A DNA stretch of 64,000 nucleotides, taken from NCBI GenBank assembly GCA_008477525.1, contig SPDT01000004.1, positions 682,001 to 746,000 of the forward strand, written 5' to 3'. Made by a program: the position numbers and the translations under genes. Shown here piece by piece: positions 10,340-21,940 of the stretch (positions are counted from its first letter, which is position 1; each line of letters opens with the position of its first letter). Source of the DNA: Hypomyces perniciosus (Eukaryota > Ascomycota > Sordariomycetes > Hypocreales > Hypocreaceae). The notes beneath the pieces are model-generated. The model worked only from the letters and a program-made list of their open reading frames with translations. It was not told where the DNA came from and searched no databases.

Positions 10340-11187
10340 TGTTAAAATAACAAGGTTATATAGGACCTCATTAAGGTGCTGCTTCTAGGAAGCTGTATAC
10401 AGCGCAGCAATAAGGAAACGACTGAGAGTTTACTAGGTAAATAATAGAATAAACAATTAAATTATATTTAATCTAATAGCTAAAAAGCTATAAAATATCT
10501 AGTAATATACGGCTATATTATAGAAGTAATTATAGAATAATACTTTATCTTCTATGATAGTCCTTTAATTTAATAATAGGTATATAGTAGCAGAATTAGG
10601 TTTATAGCTGCATTTTTATTTTCTATAAAATTTATTTGTATATAAAATCGCTTAAATCGACTTACAGCTATATAAACGGGAAATTATTTTAGTTAGATTT
10701 CTTACAATACCTATTATAAGCATTATATTAAGTCTAAGGTAGGCGGGGTAGCTGGTCCTAGCTTAATTATTATCGTTAAGGATAAGAGAGAATTCCTAAC
10801 TGTGGCGGAGCGCGGCACAGCTATGTGGAGCATAGAGAGATGGGAAACGAAGCTTGATTCTATGAAAGAGAATATGCCGTAGTGGCCTCGCTATATATAC
10901 ACATAGCTAACACAAAGAAGAAGCTGTGTGCAGCGCTGTAAGCGTCTGCACAGTCTGACACATCGCTTACGCGATGTGTATATCAGCTCGTATCTGCTTT
11001 GTAAGCAGATAAGAGCTCCCTAGCGCTGACAAGCGGTAGGGCCCCGGCCTACTCAACCCAACACTAACTTACACTAAAGTTCCTCCGGAACTCGGTCTTA
11101 GCGTTGGGCCTAAATCCGGGTCTAGCTAGAATAGGAAGGTTATCTAAATACACTGAAATCCTTGCTTTTTAGCCCTCCTTTTTAACA
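10340..11187 (+). mobile_element. Solo LTR of family A (copy A1), split by a solo LTR-B
   Basis: It starts TGTTAAAATAAC and ends CCTTTTTAACA, and is flanked by GGTTT on both sides (10335-10339 and 11188-11192). Without the nested LTR-B (10801-11063 plus its duplicated CTAAC) the length is about 580 bp, the same as the complete copies A2 and A3 (581 bp each). No internal retrotransposon sequence adjoins, so it is a solo LTR. Confidence 0.9.
10801..11063 (+). mobile_element. Solo LTR of family B (copy B1) inside LTR-A1
   Basis: 263 bp, starting TGTGGCGGAG and ending CAACCCAACA, flanked by CTAAC on both sides (10796-10800 and 11064-11068). It matches the 266-bp LTRs of the copia element at 16281-23386. 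Its stem-loops differ from the other copies mainly in the loops. Confidence 0.92.
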
Positions 11188-11570
11188 GGTTTGAGAGGAA
11201 GATATGAACGCGGAGTATAAAGGAGCGTCTTGTTATGTTCCAGCGCGAAGCCTTATAAACGGTTGGTTCCGTTATAATAATCGCTAGCATTGTGATTATT
11301 AGCCTAATCTTTTGCCCTATTTAGCGTAACGGTATAACGGACCGTCACACGTCTTTAGCTAAACTAACGTAGTGCTTAGCTATATAGTTAGACCTAACTT
11401 TTCAGCTTTTATAACTTATACGCTAGGTTTAAAGAATGCTATATCTTATATTTAATAGATCTTTTACCTACTTAGTTTAAAGACTTTATACTTTAAATTT
11501 AAGAGTTTTATATAGCAGCTATAAATTATATATTAAATATAAAATATATTAATTATATTATGTATAGGCT
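11188..11570. other. AT-rich spacer between LTR-A1 and split LTR-B2
   Basis: No gene or assignable repeat. The first 150 bp keep moderate G+C and the rest is TpA-rich, RIP-like DNA. Confidence 0.5.
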
Positions 11571-11732
11571 TGTATGGCGGAGCGCGGCATAGCTATATAG
11601 AGTATAGAGAGAGAGTAAATGAAGCTTGATTCCATAAAAGAGAATATACTATAGTGGCCTCGCTATATACACATAGCTAACACAAAGAAAACGCGGTGTG
11701 CAGGCGCTATAAGCGCCTGTATAGTCTGATAC

Positions 11733-11904
11733 TATTACGGCACGGAAAGGCAGGTTAGGGCAAATATCGTTGTTGTGCTGTGGAGAGCGAGAAAGCCCTA
11801 AGGCTTTATAGAAAGCTATAGCTAGGAATGCGTTGGGGCCTGGTTATATAACTGGGGCTTATGTAATAGGGCGTTAATATCGCGTCACGGTCAGTGCCGT
11901 GATA
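11733..11904 (-). repeat. 3' LTR of element C2
   Basis: 172 bp, matching 53175-53346 and, in the other orientation, the C1 LTRs. It contains two imperfect palindromes derived from CACGTG. Confidence 0.92.
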
Positions 11905-13120
11905 GTACCCTCCCTCTTTATTACACTATTCGGCCGCGAATAGCTATATTGCTTATATAAATCGAAATTCCAGGTAATTTATTTTAATACTTCCGATATA
12001 AGGGTAAATAGGGCGAATTGTATAGTTTTTGGTGTTAGTGATATATACTTTAGTTGTAGGCTTTAGTGTAGTATAGTTTTTAGTTAATGCTTTGTAGGTA
12101 TTGGTTTCTTTTTAGCTATTTCCTTTTTTTCTTTTTTTATAATTCTTTTTAGTATTTATTGCAGTAGGCTTGGCTTTTTTAGGTTTTTTTTATAGAAGTC
12201 TTATATTACCCTTTTTTCGCCTTATAGGTCTTTAGCTAATTATTATATAATAGTATAGTATTTTTATTTAATAAAGTAATAGAATCTATTATTATTATAA
12301 TAATTTAAAAGCGCTTTAATTTTTTATTTCTTTTATACTTTATTTATATTATTTTCTTTTTTTAATATCTTGCCTTAAATATTCTTTAAATTAGCTTTAT
12401 TGATTATCTTTTATTTAAACTATAGTAGGGTGGCTGTTTTAGGTTATAGGAGGGAGTTATATAAAACTAGGAAAATCTTTATACTTTTTAGCAGGCTGAT
12501 AGCGCAGGCTTATAAGTATACCTTTATTATTATATAAGGCCCTGCCTATTTATTATTTAACTTTTTTATTAGCTGGTTAGTCTTTATATTTTATATATTA
12601 AGAAAGACTTCCTGCCTAATAGTATAGACTAGTAATGCCTCTCTTTATCTGTTTATATTCTTTTTACATTTTTTTAAGGCTTTAGCGAAGGCTTTTAGCT
12701 GTATAATAATATATTTAAATCACTTAATAATAGTATTAACGCGGAAAAACTTTCTTTTCTTTACTATAGAGATATTTAGCGGGTAAAGCTATAAAGGCTT
12801 TATTTTTAGGCGAGGGTTAAAACTATAATTAGCGAAAAACAGTAATATATTAATAGTTTTAAATATTATATTATTTGCAGTAAATTTAATTAATAAAAGC
12901 TAGTAAGTTTAATTATTTTAGTAAAAGTTAATAAAAGCTTATAGGTATTATTTTATACCTATATTAATTCTTTTAATTTAGCTATTAATTTTAAAGTAAA
13001 AGGCTAATAACTATTTTAATATAATTTTTAATTACTTTAAAAGTTATTTTTAGAATTTTAATATAAACTATATACTGCAGTTTAATATAATATTATTAGG
13101 TATATTATACAGGCAGTAAA

Positions 13121-13345
13121 TGTAATAGGTGTAGCCTAACTGGAAAGTATGCAGTTAGGGCACTTCTGTATTGTCTATCTATAGCTAAGGAAGGAGGCTC
13201 TATACTAGCTATATATATATTATATAGTTGTGCGTATAGGGTTATGGCCGAGGTGGTTTCCTAATTAGGTAAGCGGTCTAGTATTAGTTATATTTCCGGA
13301 TTCGGCATAGTTATAATTCTAGGAGATATAGCCTAGCCTATAATA
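13121..13345 (-). repeat. 3' LTR of element D (LTR-D1)
   Basis: 225 bp, starting TGTAATAGG and ending CCTATAATA on the plus strand; preceded by target duplication GTAAA. The adjoining C run at 13346-13362 is the complement of the polypurine tract. Confidence 0.9.
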
Positions 13346-13559
13346 TTACCCCCCCTTCTTACAGTAGCTCTCTCTTTAAGCGCTATTACTTTACTGGCAT
13401 ATAGCTGTTAAACGGCCTATTATTAAATTCAATTAGGCCATATTTAAATATATAGTCATTAAGGGCTACTGTGTTTTTAACTATGTATATCGGTTCCTAG
13501 GTTAACTCTATATATCCTTTTTACTATATTAATACTTTGCAGAAAAAGCTGTAACCTTA

Positions 13560-13900
13560 CTGTTTAATCTTTACGTAAAGGACCTCTTTAATTTCCTATT
13601 TATCCTCGCCATCTATTTGTATCGGTAATAGTTAAGGGTCGTTTAAAATCTGGCCTGGAAGGGGGTTATTAGCCACTCTTTTTAGCAGGTTAATATAAAA
13701 TTGCAGGTATATACCAGTTAATACGCCTAGTTCTACTATATAAAGGCTAATAACCTTTATTACTGTATATTTATAATATAGGGTATTAAGCTTTTTAAAA
13801 GGCTAGGGAATATTATAATTGCCAAGGTATAGCTAAACTTTATCTCCTACTTTATATCTCTTAAAGGGGCCTTACTGCTAGTTCGCGGAGTCTTTATAGC
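13560..13900 (-). pseudogene. Integrase C-terminus and chromodomain relic of element D
   Basis: Minus-strand conceptual translation across many TAG/TAA stops keeps the gypsy integrase tail pattern: LGNYNIP, then KKLNTLYYKYTV, VELGVLTGIYL and NNPLPGQIL. These are followed by an acidic linker and a chromodomain-like KVL...KGY. The stops fit former Gln, Arg or Trp codons, as expected from RIP. The identification is by pattern only; nothing here is functional. Confidence 0.6.
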
Positions 13901-16280
13901 GTTATTATATAGCAGCAAGTGTTACTTAAATAAAAACAGTTACTCCTTTTAGTCTTTTAATTATTTCTTTTATAGCCTTTTCCTTTAAGTCTTTTAATCT
14001 AATAGTTTTATTTTTTTTATATATATTTAAAGGGGTTCTATATAGTAGCTGTATTTAAGGAAAAAGGGGCTTATTTAAATAGCTATATATTTACAGTTAT
14101 TTAAAGCTAGTTATACTGCCAGGAAGATGTCTCTTTAATCGCTTTAAAAGTAGTTTATATATACTTTAAAGTATGCTTAGATCTTTTAATTGCTCTTCTT
14201 TAGTCTGCTATCAGTCTATAAGTAATACGCTATATTTAAGTGTTACTAGGTTCCTGCTAATTTATAAAAAGCTCTTTAAAAGCAGCTAGCCTAATTAAAT
14301 CCTTAGTTATTAAATATAGACTAGGGCATCCTATAAAACTAATAGTAGCATTAAAAGAACCTCTTTATATATACTTTTGCCTTTATACTCTTTATTACTT
14401 TAAAGGTAATATTTTTAATAAGCCAGTTAATAATAACCTAAAAGTATTATACCTATATTAGTTTTATAAATAGTAGGTTAATTATAAAGTCTATAGCTAG
14501 GTCGCTGCAGATACGCTAAAGAATAGGTAATAGTTTAAAGAGTCTTTGCTTATAGCTTCTCTATACTTTTCCTTTTCTATATATACTACAATTATAGAGG
14601 AATTATTAGACTATACTACTAATTCCTAGCTAAAAAAACCTATAAAAAATAATAGCTAAAGTTTTATTATAACCTAAATAGCTTAAGACTGCGGCGTTAT
14701 ATTCTGTTTATATAATATAAGTGTATAGCGTTTCGCCTTTTTCTTTAATTATAGCCAATATTTAAATATAGTCTTAGAATATTAGTCTCTATTCCTCGTT
14801 AATTATATATTTTAATATCTATACTTTAAGTTAAAGGTCTATAAAAAAGGAGCGCTTTTCCTTTTTAACTGCAGTATATACCTATTAATATACTAGGTCC
14901 TTTTAAATTGTTAGGTTTTATAAATCCTATAGTTTTTTATTTCTATTAAATATATATATTAAAGGGAAATTAATATCGCTATCTTTAAATCTTTATATTA
15001 TTAATGCAGCTAGGATAAATTATATATAGCGGCTTAGTTTATACTTATCGCCTTTATTAAATAAAAGGTTTTATTCCCTGCAGCTAAATATATTAAAAGC
15101 GGCTGCCTTACTGCCTAGCCTATATTAAATTATAAAATCAAACTAGGAAAAAAACTCTGCCTAGTGCATTTATCGTTTAAAGAGTTTCCTGCGCATTATA
15201 AAGAACTGTAAGTTTTTATAGTCTAAAATAATTATAAAGGGGTTACAGCTATATAACTTTACTCTTTACTTTTCTAGACAGTAAATTACTGCCAGTATTT
15301 CTTTATTATAAATAAAATAGTTATATTTAGCAGGGCTTAGCTTTTATAAATAGTAAGCTATAGTATAGTATTCTCCCTTTTTATTTTTTTATAGGAAAAC
15401 TCCTTTTAAAGTATATTTTAAATAGTCTACTTTAATAAAAGTGTATTTTATAGGATCTTAAATTTATAGTATAAAGGCTTTAATAAAAAGGCGTTTAAGC
15501 TTTTAAAAGGCTGCTTTTTCTATACTTTTCTATTAAAAAAAGGTCCTTTTTTTAATTACCTTTATAAGCAGGTAAGCTATTTAAAAAAACCTAGGGATAA
15601 ATATCCAGTAGTAATTAATAAAGTTAAAAAAGCTTTAAACTCCTATTACTGTTATAAATACCTGCTATTTATTAATAGCTTGCTATTTTTTAAAGTTATA
15701 GGCAATTCTTTTACCAGTATATATAATAAACCTAAAGTATTTAATTTTTTTCTATATAAACGTGTACTTTTTAGGATCTAAGTATAGCTTAATATTAATA
15801 AAGGCGCGTAAAACTCGCTAAACTTTCTTTATATAGTCTTTTTATAACCTATTAGTATAGATCAGGATATTGTTAAAGTATATAAACGCGAAATCGTTTA
15901 AAAAGGGGTATAATATTTAATTAATATACTATTAGAACACTATTAATATACTAGTAAATCTAAATAAAACTACCTGCTACTTATATAGGCTATAGTATAT
16001 ATAGAATGCAGTCTTATATTCTTCTCCTTTTATAACTTTAATTTTATAGAATACAGCTATTATATCTAGCTTTATAAACTACTTTACTTTTATTAAACTA
16101 TTAAAGGTTTTAAAAAAAAGGGGGAGGGGGTAGTAATTTTACTGCGTTATTATATTTAAAGCGCAATAGTTTATATAAAAGCAAATTCCTTTTGTAGGTT
16201 TTTAAATAAAAAAATAAAGGCTATAGCAGCTAAACTGCTAGCTTAAATAAATTCTTTATTAAATAAATTAAAAAAGGTCT

Positions 16281-16546
16281 TGTGGCGGAGCGCGGCACAG
16301 CTATGTGGAGCATAGAGAGATGGGAAACGAAGCTTGATTCTATGAAAGAGAATATGCTGTAGTGGCCTCGCTATATATATACATAGCTAACACAAAGAAG
16401 AAGCTGTGTGCAGGCGCTTCATAAGCGCCTGCATAGTCTGACACATCGCTTATGCGATGTGTGTGTCAGCTCGTATCTGCTTATATAGCAGATAAGAGCT
16501 CCCTAGCGCTGATAAGCGGTAGGGCCCCGGCCTACTCAACCCAACA
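16281..16546 (-). repeat. 3' LTR of copia element B
   Basis: 266 bp, starting TGTGGCGGAG and ending CAACCCAACA. It contains a chain of four stem-loops (16410-16432, 16441-16462, 16475-16493 and 16501-16524). Confidence 0.95.
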
Positions 16547-16557
16547 CACCCCCCAGT
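16547..16557 (-). promoter_or_regulatory. Polypurine tract of copia element B
   Basis: On the minus strand this reads AACTGGGGGGTG-like, directly next to the 3' LTR, in the position of the primer for plus-strand synthesis. Confidence 0.7.
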
Positions 16558-16882
16558 TAATGAGGCTATTCCCAATGCCTCATTGACTGCTACTCTAGCC
16601 TATCTATGGTGTTGTGACTGACTGGCCGCGCTCCTAGAGCCTCTTTTGCTTAGTCAGAAGCTCCTTGTTGTGAACACGCATCGATATTCTGTTGTAGAGG
16701 TGAAAGGAATGTGAGCGCCGTAGCTATTGTTGTTCTGTGACAATAGGAAGTTGAATAATAAAGCTCCCAAGCAGGTGAATCGGTCCTGAACAGCTAGAAT
16801 GGGTATATTAGCTGCCCCCCCTGCCCTTATTCCTCGCTCTTCTTCTTCAGTCATCAACATCAACAACAACATCAACAGCAAT

Positions 16883-17773
16883 ATGGCCCCCGCTGTAAGT
16901 ATCACGCTTCCGACTGATTCCCTTCGCGCTGCGTGTTTGTTAGCTGACAGCGAAACCGCAGAAGAAGAATACCTCGTCGGTGAAGCGTGGTCGTGGTCGC
17001 CCCCCGAAGGTGGCTCGTCGCGGCGTTGGTCGCTCGGCTGGCCGAGCGGCCACGCCTGTTGCTGCTCCTGCGCCTGCTCCTGCTCCTGCGCCGGCTGGTC
17101 CCGGCCGGTCCAGGCGTGCTGCGGCTGTTGCCGCTCTTGACGTGCGCTTGGCTGCTGTTCGTGAAGCACGCCTCGCTGCTGAGGCAGCTTTATCCTCGTC
17201 TTCGTCGGCTCCTCCTCCTGCTGCTGCCGTCCCGGCCCCTGCCCCCGTCGCTGCTGCTGCTGCTCCTCCTGCTGCTCCCGCCGCTGCCCCTGCTGCCGTG
17301 CCGTTGTCCCCTCCTTGTGAGGGTTGTCTGAAGTCGGCAATCGCCGGCAAGGGAGACTTCTCCCAGTGTGTTTCCGTCGCCCGCTCTCGGCGGTGCGCTG
17401 CTTGCTTCGGTGGTAATCACCGATGTGCCCCCTGGTAGGCTCCTCCTTGACTTGCCTGTGTTGCTCTTCTAATCGTATGCTCTACAGTCGTTCGGTGCTC
17501 GCACCGATTGCGTGCCGGCTCTTTCGAGCCGTGAGTGAGGAGGACGACCGGGTAAGCATACTCTCCTTTCTTTGTACGCTCACAAGCTTACATAATTAGA
17601 TGGCAACCCGGTGCAAGAAGGCGTTGCGCCTTTAATTTGACCTGTTGGAGGAGGAGAACTCGGTTTACCCCGAGGAGGCTGCTGCTTCGGGCAGCAGCGA
17701 TAACGATAATGACGCCCTTCGCGCGCAGGCGCGCGAGGGCTGGAAAGCTTTCGGAGAATGGTTGTTGCGGTGA
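16883..17773 (+). CDS. AT-hook protein with Cys-rich C-terminal module, antisense gene inside copia element B
   Basis: Plus-strand gene in the 3' region of a minus-strand copia element, convergent with pol and not overlapping it. I propose four exons: 16883-16894, 16944-17434, 17488-17551 and 17600-17773. Introns are 49, 53 and 48 nt, with donors GTAAGT, GTAGGC and GTAAGC and acceptors TTAG, ACAG and TTAG; all junctions keep the frame (246 codons). The product begins MAPA, then carries an AT-hook (RGRGRPPK), long Ala/Pro repeats, a basic segment, and a Cys-rich module CEGC...CVSV...CAAC...HRC that looks zinc-binding. It continues into an acidic tail. One in-frame TAA (17633-17635) in exon 4 replaces a likely CAA codon, so this copy would stop at 200 residues. 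An upstream in-frame ATG at 16799 is possible. The function is unknown; nuclear DNA binding is inferred from the AT-hook. Confidence 0.75.
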
Positions 17774-17841
17774 TAGGATGTGCCCTTGTAGCTGGCGGCC
17801 TACGGGCCAGAATTGACCGGTTTCCCGTGTTCTTGTGTATT

Positions 17842-20800
17842 CTATTCCAGTGACCGTATATCTGCCAAGTTCAACAGTGCTTTGAAGTGCTTGAAGCGCT
17901 GCCGTGGTAGGGCTTTAGTGAGCCCGTTAGCAGGTATAAGGTTAGTGGAAAGATAGGAAACTGTAAACGATCCTTTCTGGTATTCCTGCCGAAGCCATAT
18001 ATTTTGTATATTAACGTGACGCAGGCGAGTGCTAATTCGTATGCTCTCTCCAATCACAAGACGTATGGTTGGTTGATTGTCATAATTGATATTCCAATTA
18101 GCGCCGGGCTTAAATTTCATCTCCCAGAAAAGGCGATGCAAACCTATAGCCTCCTTCGCTATTTAGGTAAAGGCAAGCAGCTCAGCTTCCGTCGTAGACG
18201 TGCTGACAGTGCTTTGGCGCGTTGCATTCTACAGGATAGGGCCTGAGAAAAGCGTGATAAGATACCCCTGAGACGATCTCCGAGTATCTATATCATCAGC
18301 GAAGGAAGCATCGCTCGAAGCGGTTAAGACCTGTATTTCTCCTTGCCCTCCATACTGAAGAGCTAGGAAACGCCATATATACAGATAGCGGATTAGCTGG
18401 TTAACTGCTTCAAGGTGCTCCTTGCTGGGGTTGGTTAGAAACCGTGATAAAGCCGAGGCGCTGTAAGCTACGTCAGGCCTTATCATAATAGCCGTATAGA
18501 GCACTGATCCCACTTTCTCTTAATATATCTTAATGGTTGCTTTTAAAGCTTGCGATATACTCTTCCGGAGCTCTGTAACGGGTATCGGAATCATAGGAAG
18601 CCACATTCCTTCATCAAGCCCGAATCGTTTCGCAATTTTCTCAAGATAGGTCTCATAGGAAAGGTATATCCTATGCTCTACACGGTTGCGGGTAATCTTA
18701 ATCCCTAAGAACCACTGCGCATCTCCTCCACTATAGAGCTCGTACTTCGCTTCTAGAGCGTTCAGTAGCTTAGTGTAAAGAGCTTCGTCGTTACGATGAT
18801 ATGCAATTAAGATATCATCTACATGGAACACAACGAAGATTTTCCGAGCTTTTGTTATAGAAGAGACAGGGCTCTTCAGAGCTTGAGATCAACCCTTGTT
18901 GCCTTAAGGTCGAAGATAGTTCATCGAACCACAGCTTTAGTGAGTCCCTTAAGCCATACAAGGCTTTCGCGAGCTTCAGACAGACATTCGGCTGCTTGAA
19001 ACCCTCGGGGAGCTCACACACAACTGGTTTCGAGTTCTCGTCCCTCGAGGCGTTGAGAAAAGCGTTCTTGACATCGTACTGCTTTAACTCAAGGTCGAAT
19101 CTTGCTGCAAGAGCAACAAGCACACGGAAAGAACGCGCTGCTAATGTAGCTGCGTATATGCTCTCTATAGTAGAGCGCTCTTGTAAATCCCCGCGGACTA
19201 CAAGGCGAGCTTTACAGCGTTCCAGATTTCCGTTCTGGTCGAACTTATAGGTGAAAACCCAACGCACCGGTAGTGGCTTTATCGTCGCCTCTAAGCCTAG
19301 TATCTCTTGCCAGGTTCCTTTTGCACGCAGAGAGTTAATCTCGTCACGCGCGGCTTGCTCGAACCTATCTTTGAGTGGGTGTTTCATAAGCTCCTTCCAG
19401 TCTTTTGGCGGTTTCGCCAAGTCCTCCCAGTAAACAGTTGGCTTGTCAAGAGCTATGCTCTTCCGGGAGGAAGATTTTCGGTCTGTTGCTGCACTAAAAA
19501 CAGCAAATACCGTTTCCGCGCTCTTCAATTTATTGCTTGTCGGCTTCTGTTGATCAGGCAGCAGTCAATATAGCGTTAAACCAAAGAGCCTAGTGATTGT
19601 TGAGTATATGCCGGGCTTGTCATCCTCAGGAGCAGTATCCGGGGTGCGCATCTTAATCCTACGCACCGGGAGGTACTCGTTAGCCTTTCTCGCGGGTTGC
19701 TTCCCTTGGAGTCTTGAGCTCCTACGAGTATCGGCTACTGCTCTGCCGCTTAAGGGATTACTAGCTAGCATTTCCTTAAAGGTCTGCTCTTCTTTTACAG
19801 AAGTAGGCGAGTCTCTTATACGCTAGTCTGCTTCCAGCCTTAGCGGACTATCCTCCTTCGTCGGGTCGTGCACCCCCGTCATGCGAGGCCGTTCTTCCGT
19901 TATATCCCTCTCCGCAGAGAGGGGTGGGTCGCTCGCTAGAGCGTTGCCCAGGGTTCCCGTTAGCGCGCCGGTATCATCCGTAGAGATTGACCGTTCTGGG
20001 GTAGCCCTTAGTGTTTGAAGACCGAGAGGTCCTTCTGGGTGCGCTGGTGGCTTACTTAGAGCGTTCGTTAAGCTATCCTTAACGCTCTATGTCTCTGCCA
20101 CCCCTAAAGGTATGCTCTCTTCTTCCGTATTACCTATGAAAGTGTTCCTTGCTGCGGGAATGTGTATAGGGAAGAGTTTGAATTCCGGCTCATCTTCTTC
20201 AACCTCGTCGAACAGCTTATTTAACTCGGCCACGGACAGCTCATCCGCGATCTCCTTATTGCTATTGAAGAAGCTAGTCTCATCAAACTGCATATTCCTC
20301 GTAACAATTACCTTCGCTAGGCGGGGTAACCAAATGCAATATATATTGTTTGCAGTGTAGCTAACAAGCTATCCAATTAGCCCCCTAGGCTTAGTCTTAA
20401 ATTCTCTCTTTTTCCGGCCAGCCTCGCGGTCTATATTCAGCATATAGGCGCGGCAGCCGTATACATAGAGCCCGCTCCAATCTGGCTGTAGGTCCGCGGA
20501 AGGCTCCCTTATCGGAAGGGGCGCAAAGTCGCGGAACCATTGCTCCAATTTGTCGATGGGTGATATCATATCAAGGCTACGCGTAGGACTCATATTGATA
20601 ATATACGCTGCAGCTCTTGCGCTCTCAGGCCACAAGTCGGTTGGGAGACCTGCAGCTTCCAGCATTTTAATCGACTTATTTGTAACTTCCTAACCTGCCT
20701 ATTCCGAAGCGCTGTTCAGCTTATATGTATAGGAAAGGGCAAGCTCTAAGATAATACCCTCTATATTAGCCTAGATCTAGAAGCGTAACAAGCTCCTAAC

Positions 20801-21940
20801 CGCGATCACAGCTTTCTCGTTATCCTGCCTAAAGAAGTATATAGAGACATTATATTGCGTCTTTACCATACTCACAAAGTTGAAAAGAGCACCAAAAACA
20901 GTTTCCTGTTCTTTATTTAGTAAAGGGCGCACATATAGCCATGCAGTGTATTCTTCCTTAAGCACCAGAAGCCAGTTATCCCCATTATAGCCCCTAGGAT
21001 AGTCTTAAAGATCCCAGTGCACTCTGAAGAACAGTCTTGGTGCTCGTCTATTAAACGGTCTGCGAGAGATAACCTGTTTCGCGTGCGTAAAAGCACAAGC
21101 TTTACATTCCATACGCGTAGTTCCCTTAATGCGCACGTTCCTCGCATTCTTTACAAGCGCTTTAAGCGCTTCTGGGCCTAGATGTCCTGATTGTAGATGC
21201 CAGAGCTGTTCAGAGTTATGTCGTGGTACTGGGGGATCATATGTCAGTCTTCTCCTGCTTCTTAACGCTGCATAAATGCCGTAGTCTGTGTCAGGAAGAA
21301 CGAAAAGAGCTGTCAAGCTGCTTAGTATAGTATACTTAGGGATAGGGGCAATGTAGAGCGATAGGGGCTTATATTGAAGAAACAGAAGATTGTACCTATA
21401 CTCTACCTTCCCTACAATAGTGTTCGAATTGGCCGTGCCGGTGCGAAGCGTGTTATTGCACCCCATTAGCCAAATCCCTGCTTTCCGAAGCTTTGATAAA
21501 GATACAATATTAACATAAAATCCTTTAACCACAGCTACATCCGAAAGCTCGATAGAGCGCGTTATCTTCTGATGTAGATTGTAGAGAGCATCCTTCAGCA
21601 GACGACGACCTCTTCCAATTATCGGATAGCTAGCTCCTCCTACTTCGATATAGTCCTCTTCTATGCTTGGGATAAAGGAGCCGGGAATAAGGTAGTTCCT
21701 GCTATTTACAAGATAAATAGCACTACACGTGTCGAAAAGGGTGCTCTGAGAGAGGCGGTAAGGTGTATCCTATGCGTTAATGTATATCAACACGCTTATC
21801 GAGTACACTGCAGGGCTCGCATCTTCCTCATCAATCAGGTCCGGGGAGATCAAGGCAGCTATAACGGTTAAGGCTGTTCCTCCCTGTGCTAGGGCAGTGA
21901 GGTCAACACCCCTCTTGCTGAGCTTTTCGCGGGTAACCTG
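17842..21940 (-). pseudogene. Copia pol pseudogene (protease, integrase, RT, RNase H)
   Basis: Conceptual translation on the minus strand gives, in order: a protease-like segment (LFDTCSAIYLVN) near 21720; a GAG-pre-integrase zinc region (LWHLQSGHLG...MECKACAF, about 21210-21100); the integrase core start HWDL and second acidic site RQDN; the copia integrase tail LPTDLWPESARAAAYIIN (about 20650); RT with RWVFTYKFD, YDVKNAFLNA and LYGLRDSLKLWF; the catalytic box FHVDDILIA at 18828-18802; and RNase H with SDASFADDIDTRRSSQGY and GLTKALPRQRF, ending at 17842. TAG or TAA stops interrupt at several points, mostly at expected Gln codons. A one-base frameshift near 18855 separates the RT from its FHVDD box. 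The catalytic Asp pair itself is intact, unlike in the gypsy elements here. Confidence 0.9.

Noticed and set aside
16654..17350. Two long minus-strand frames rich in Gln/Arg and Ala/Gly
   Set aside because: They are complements of the Ala/Pro repeat tract of the antisense gene, have no domain and no splice logic; the plus-strand frame has an AT-hook, Cys module and consistent introns.
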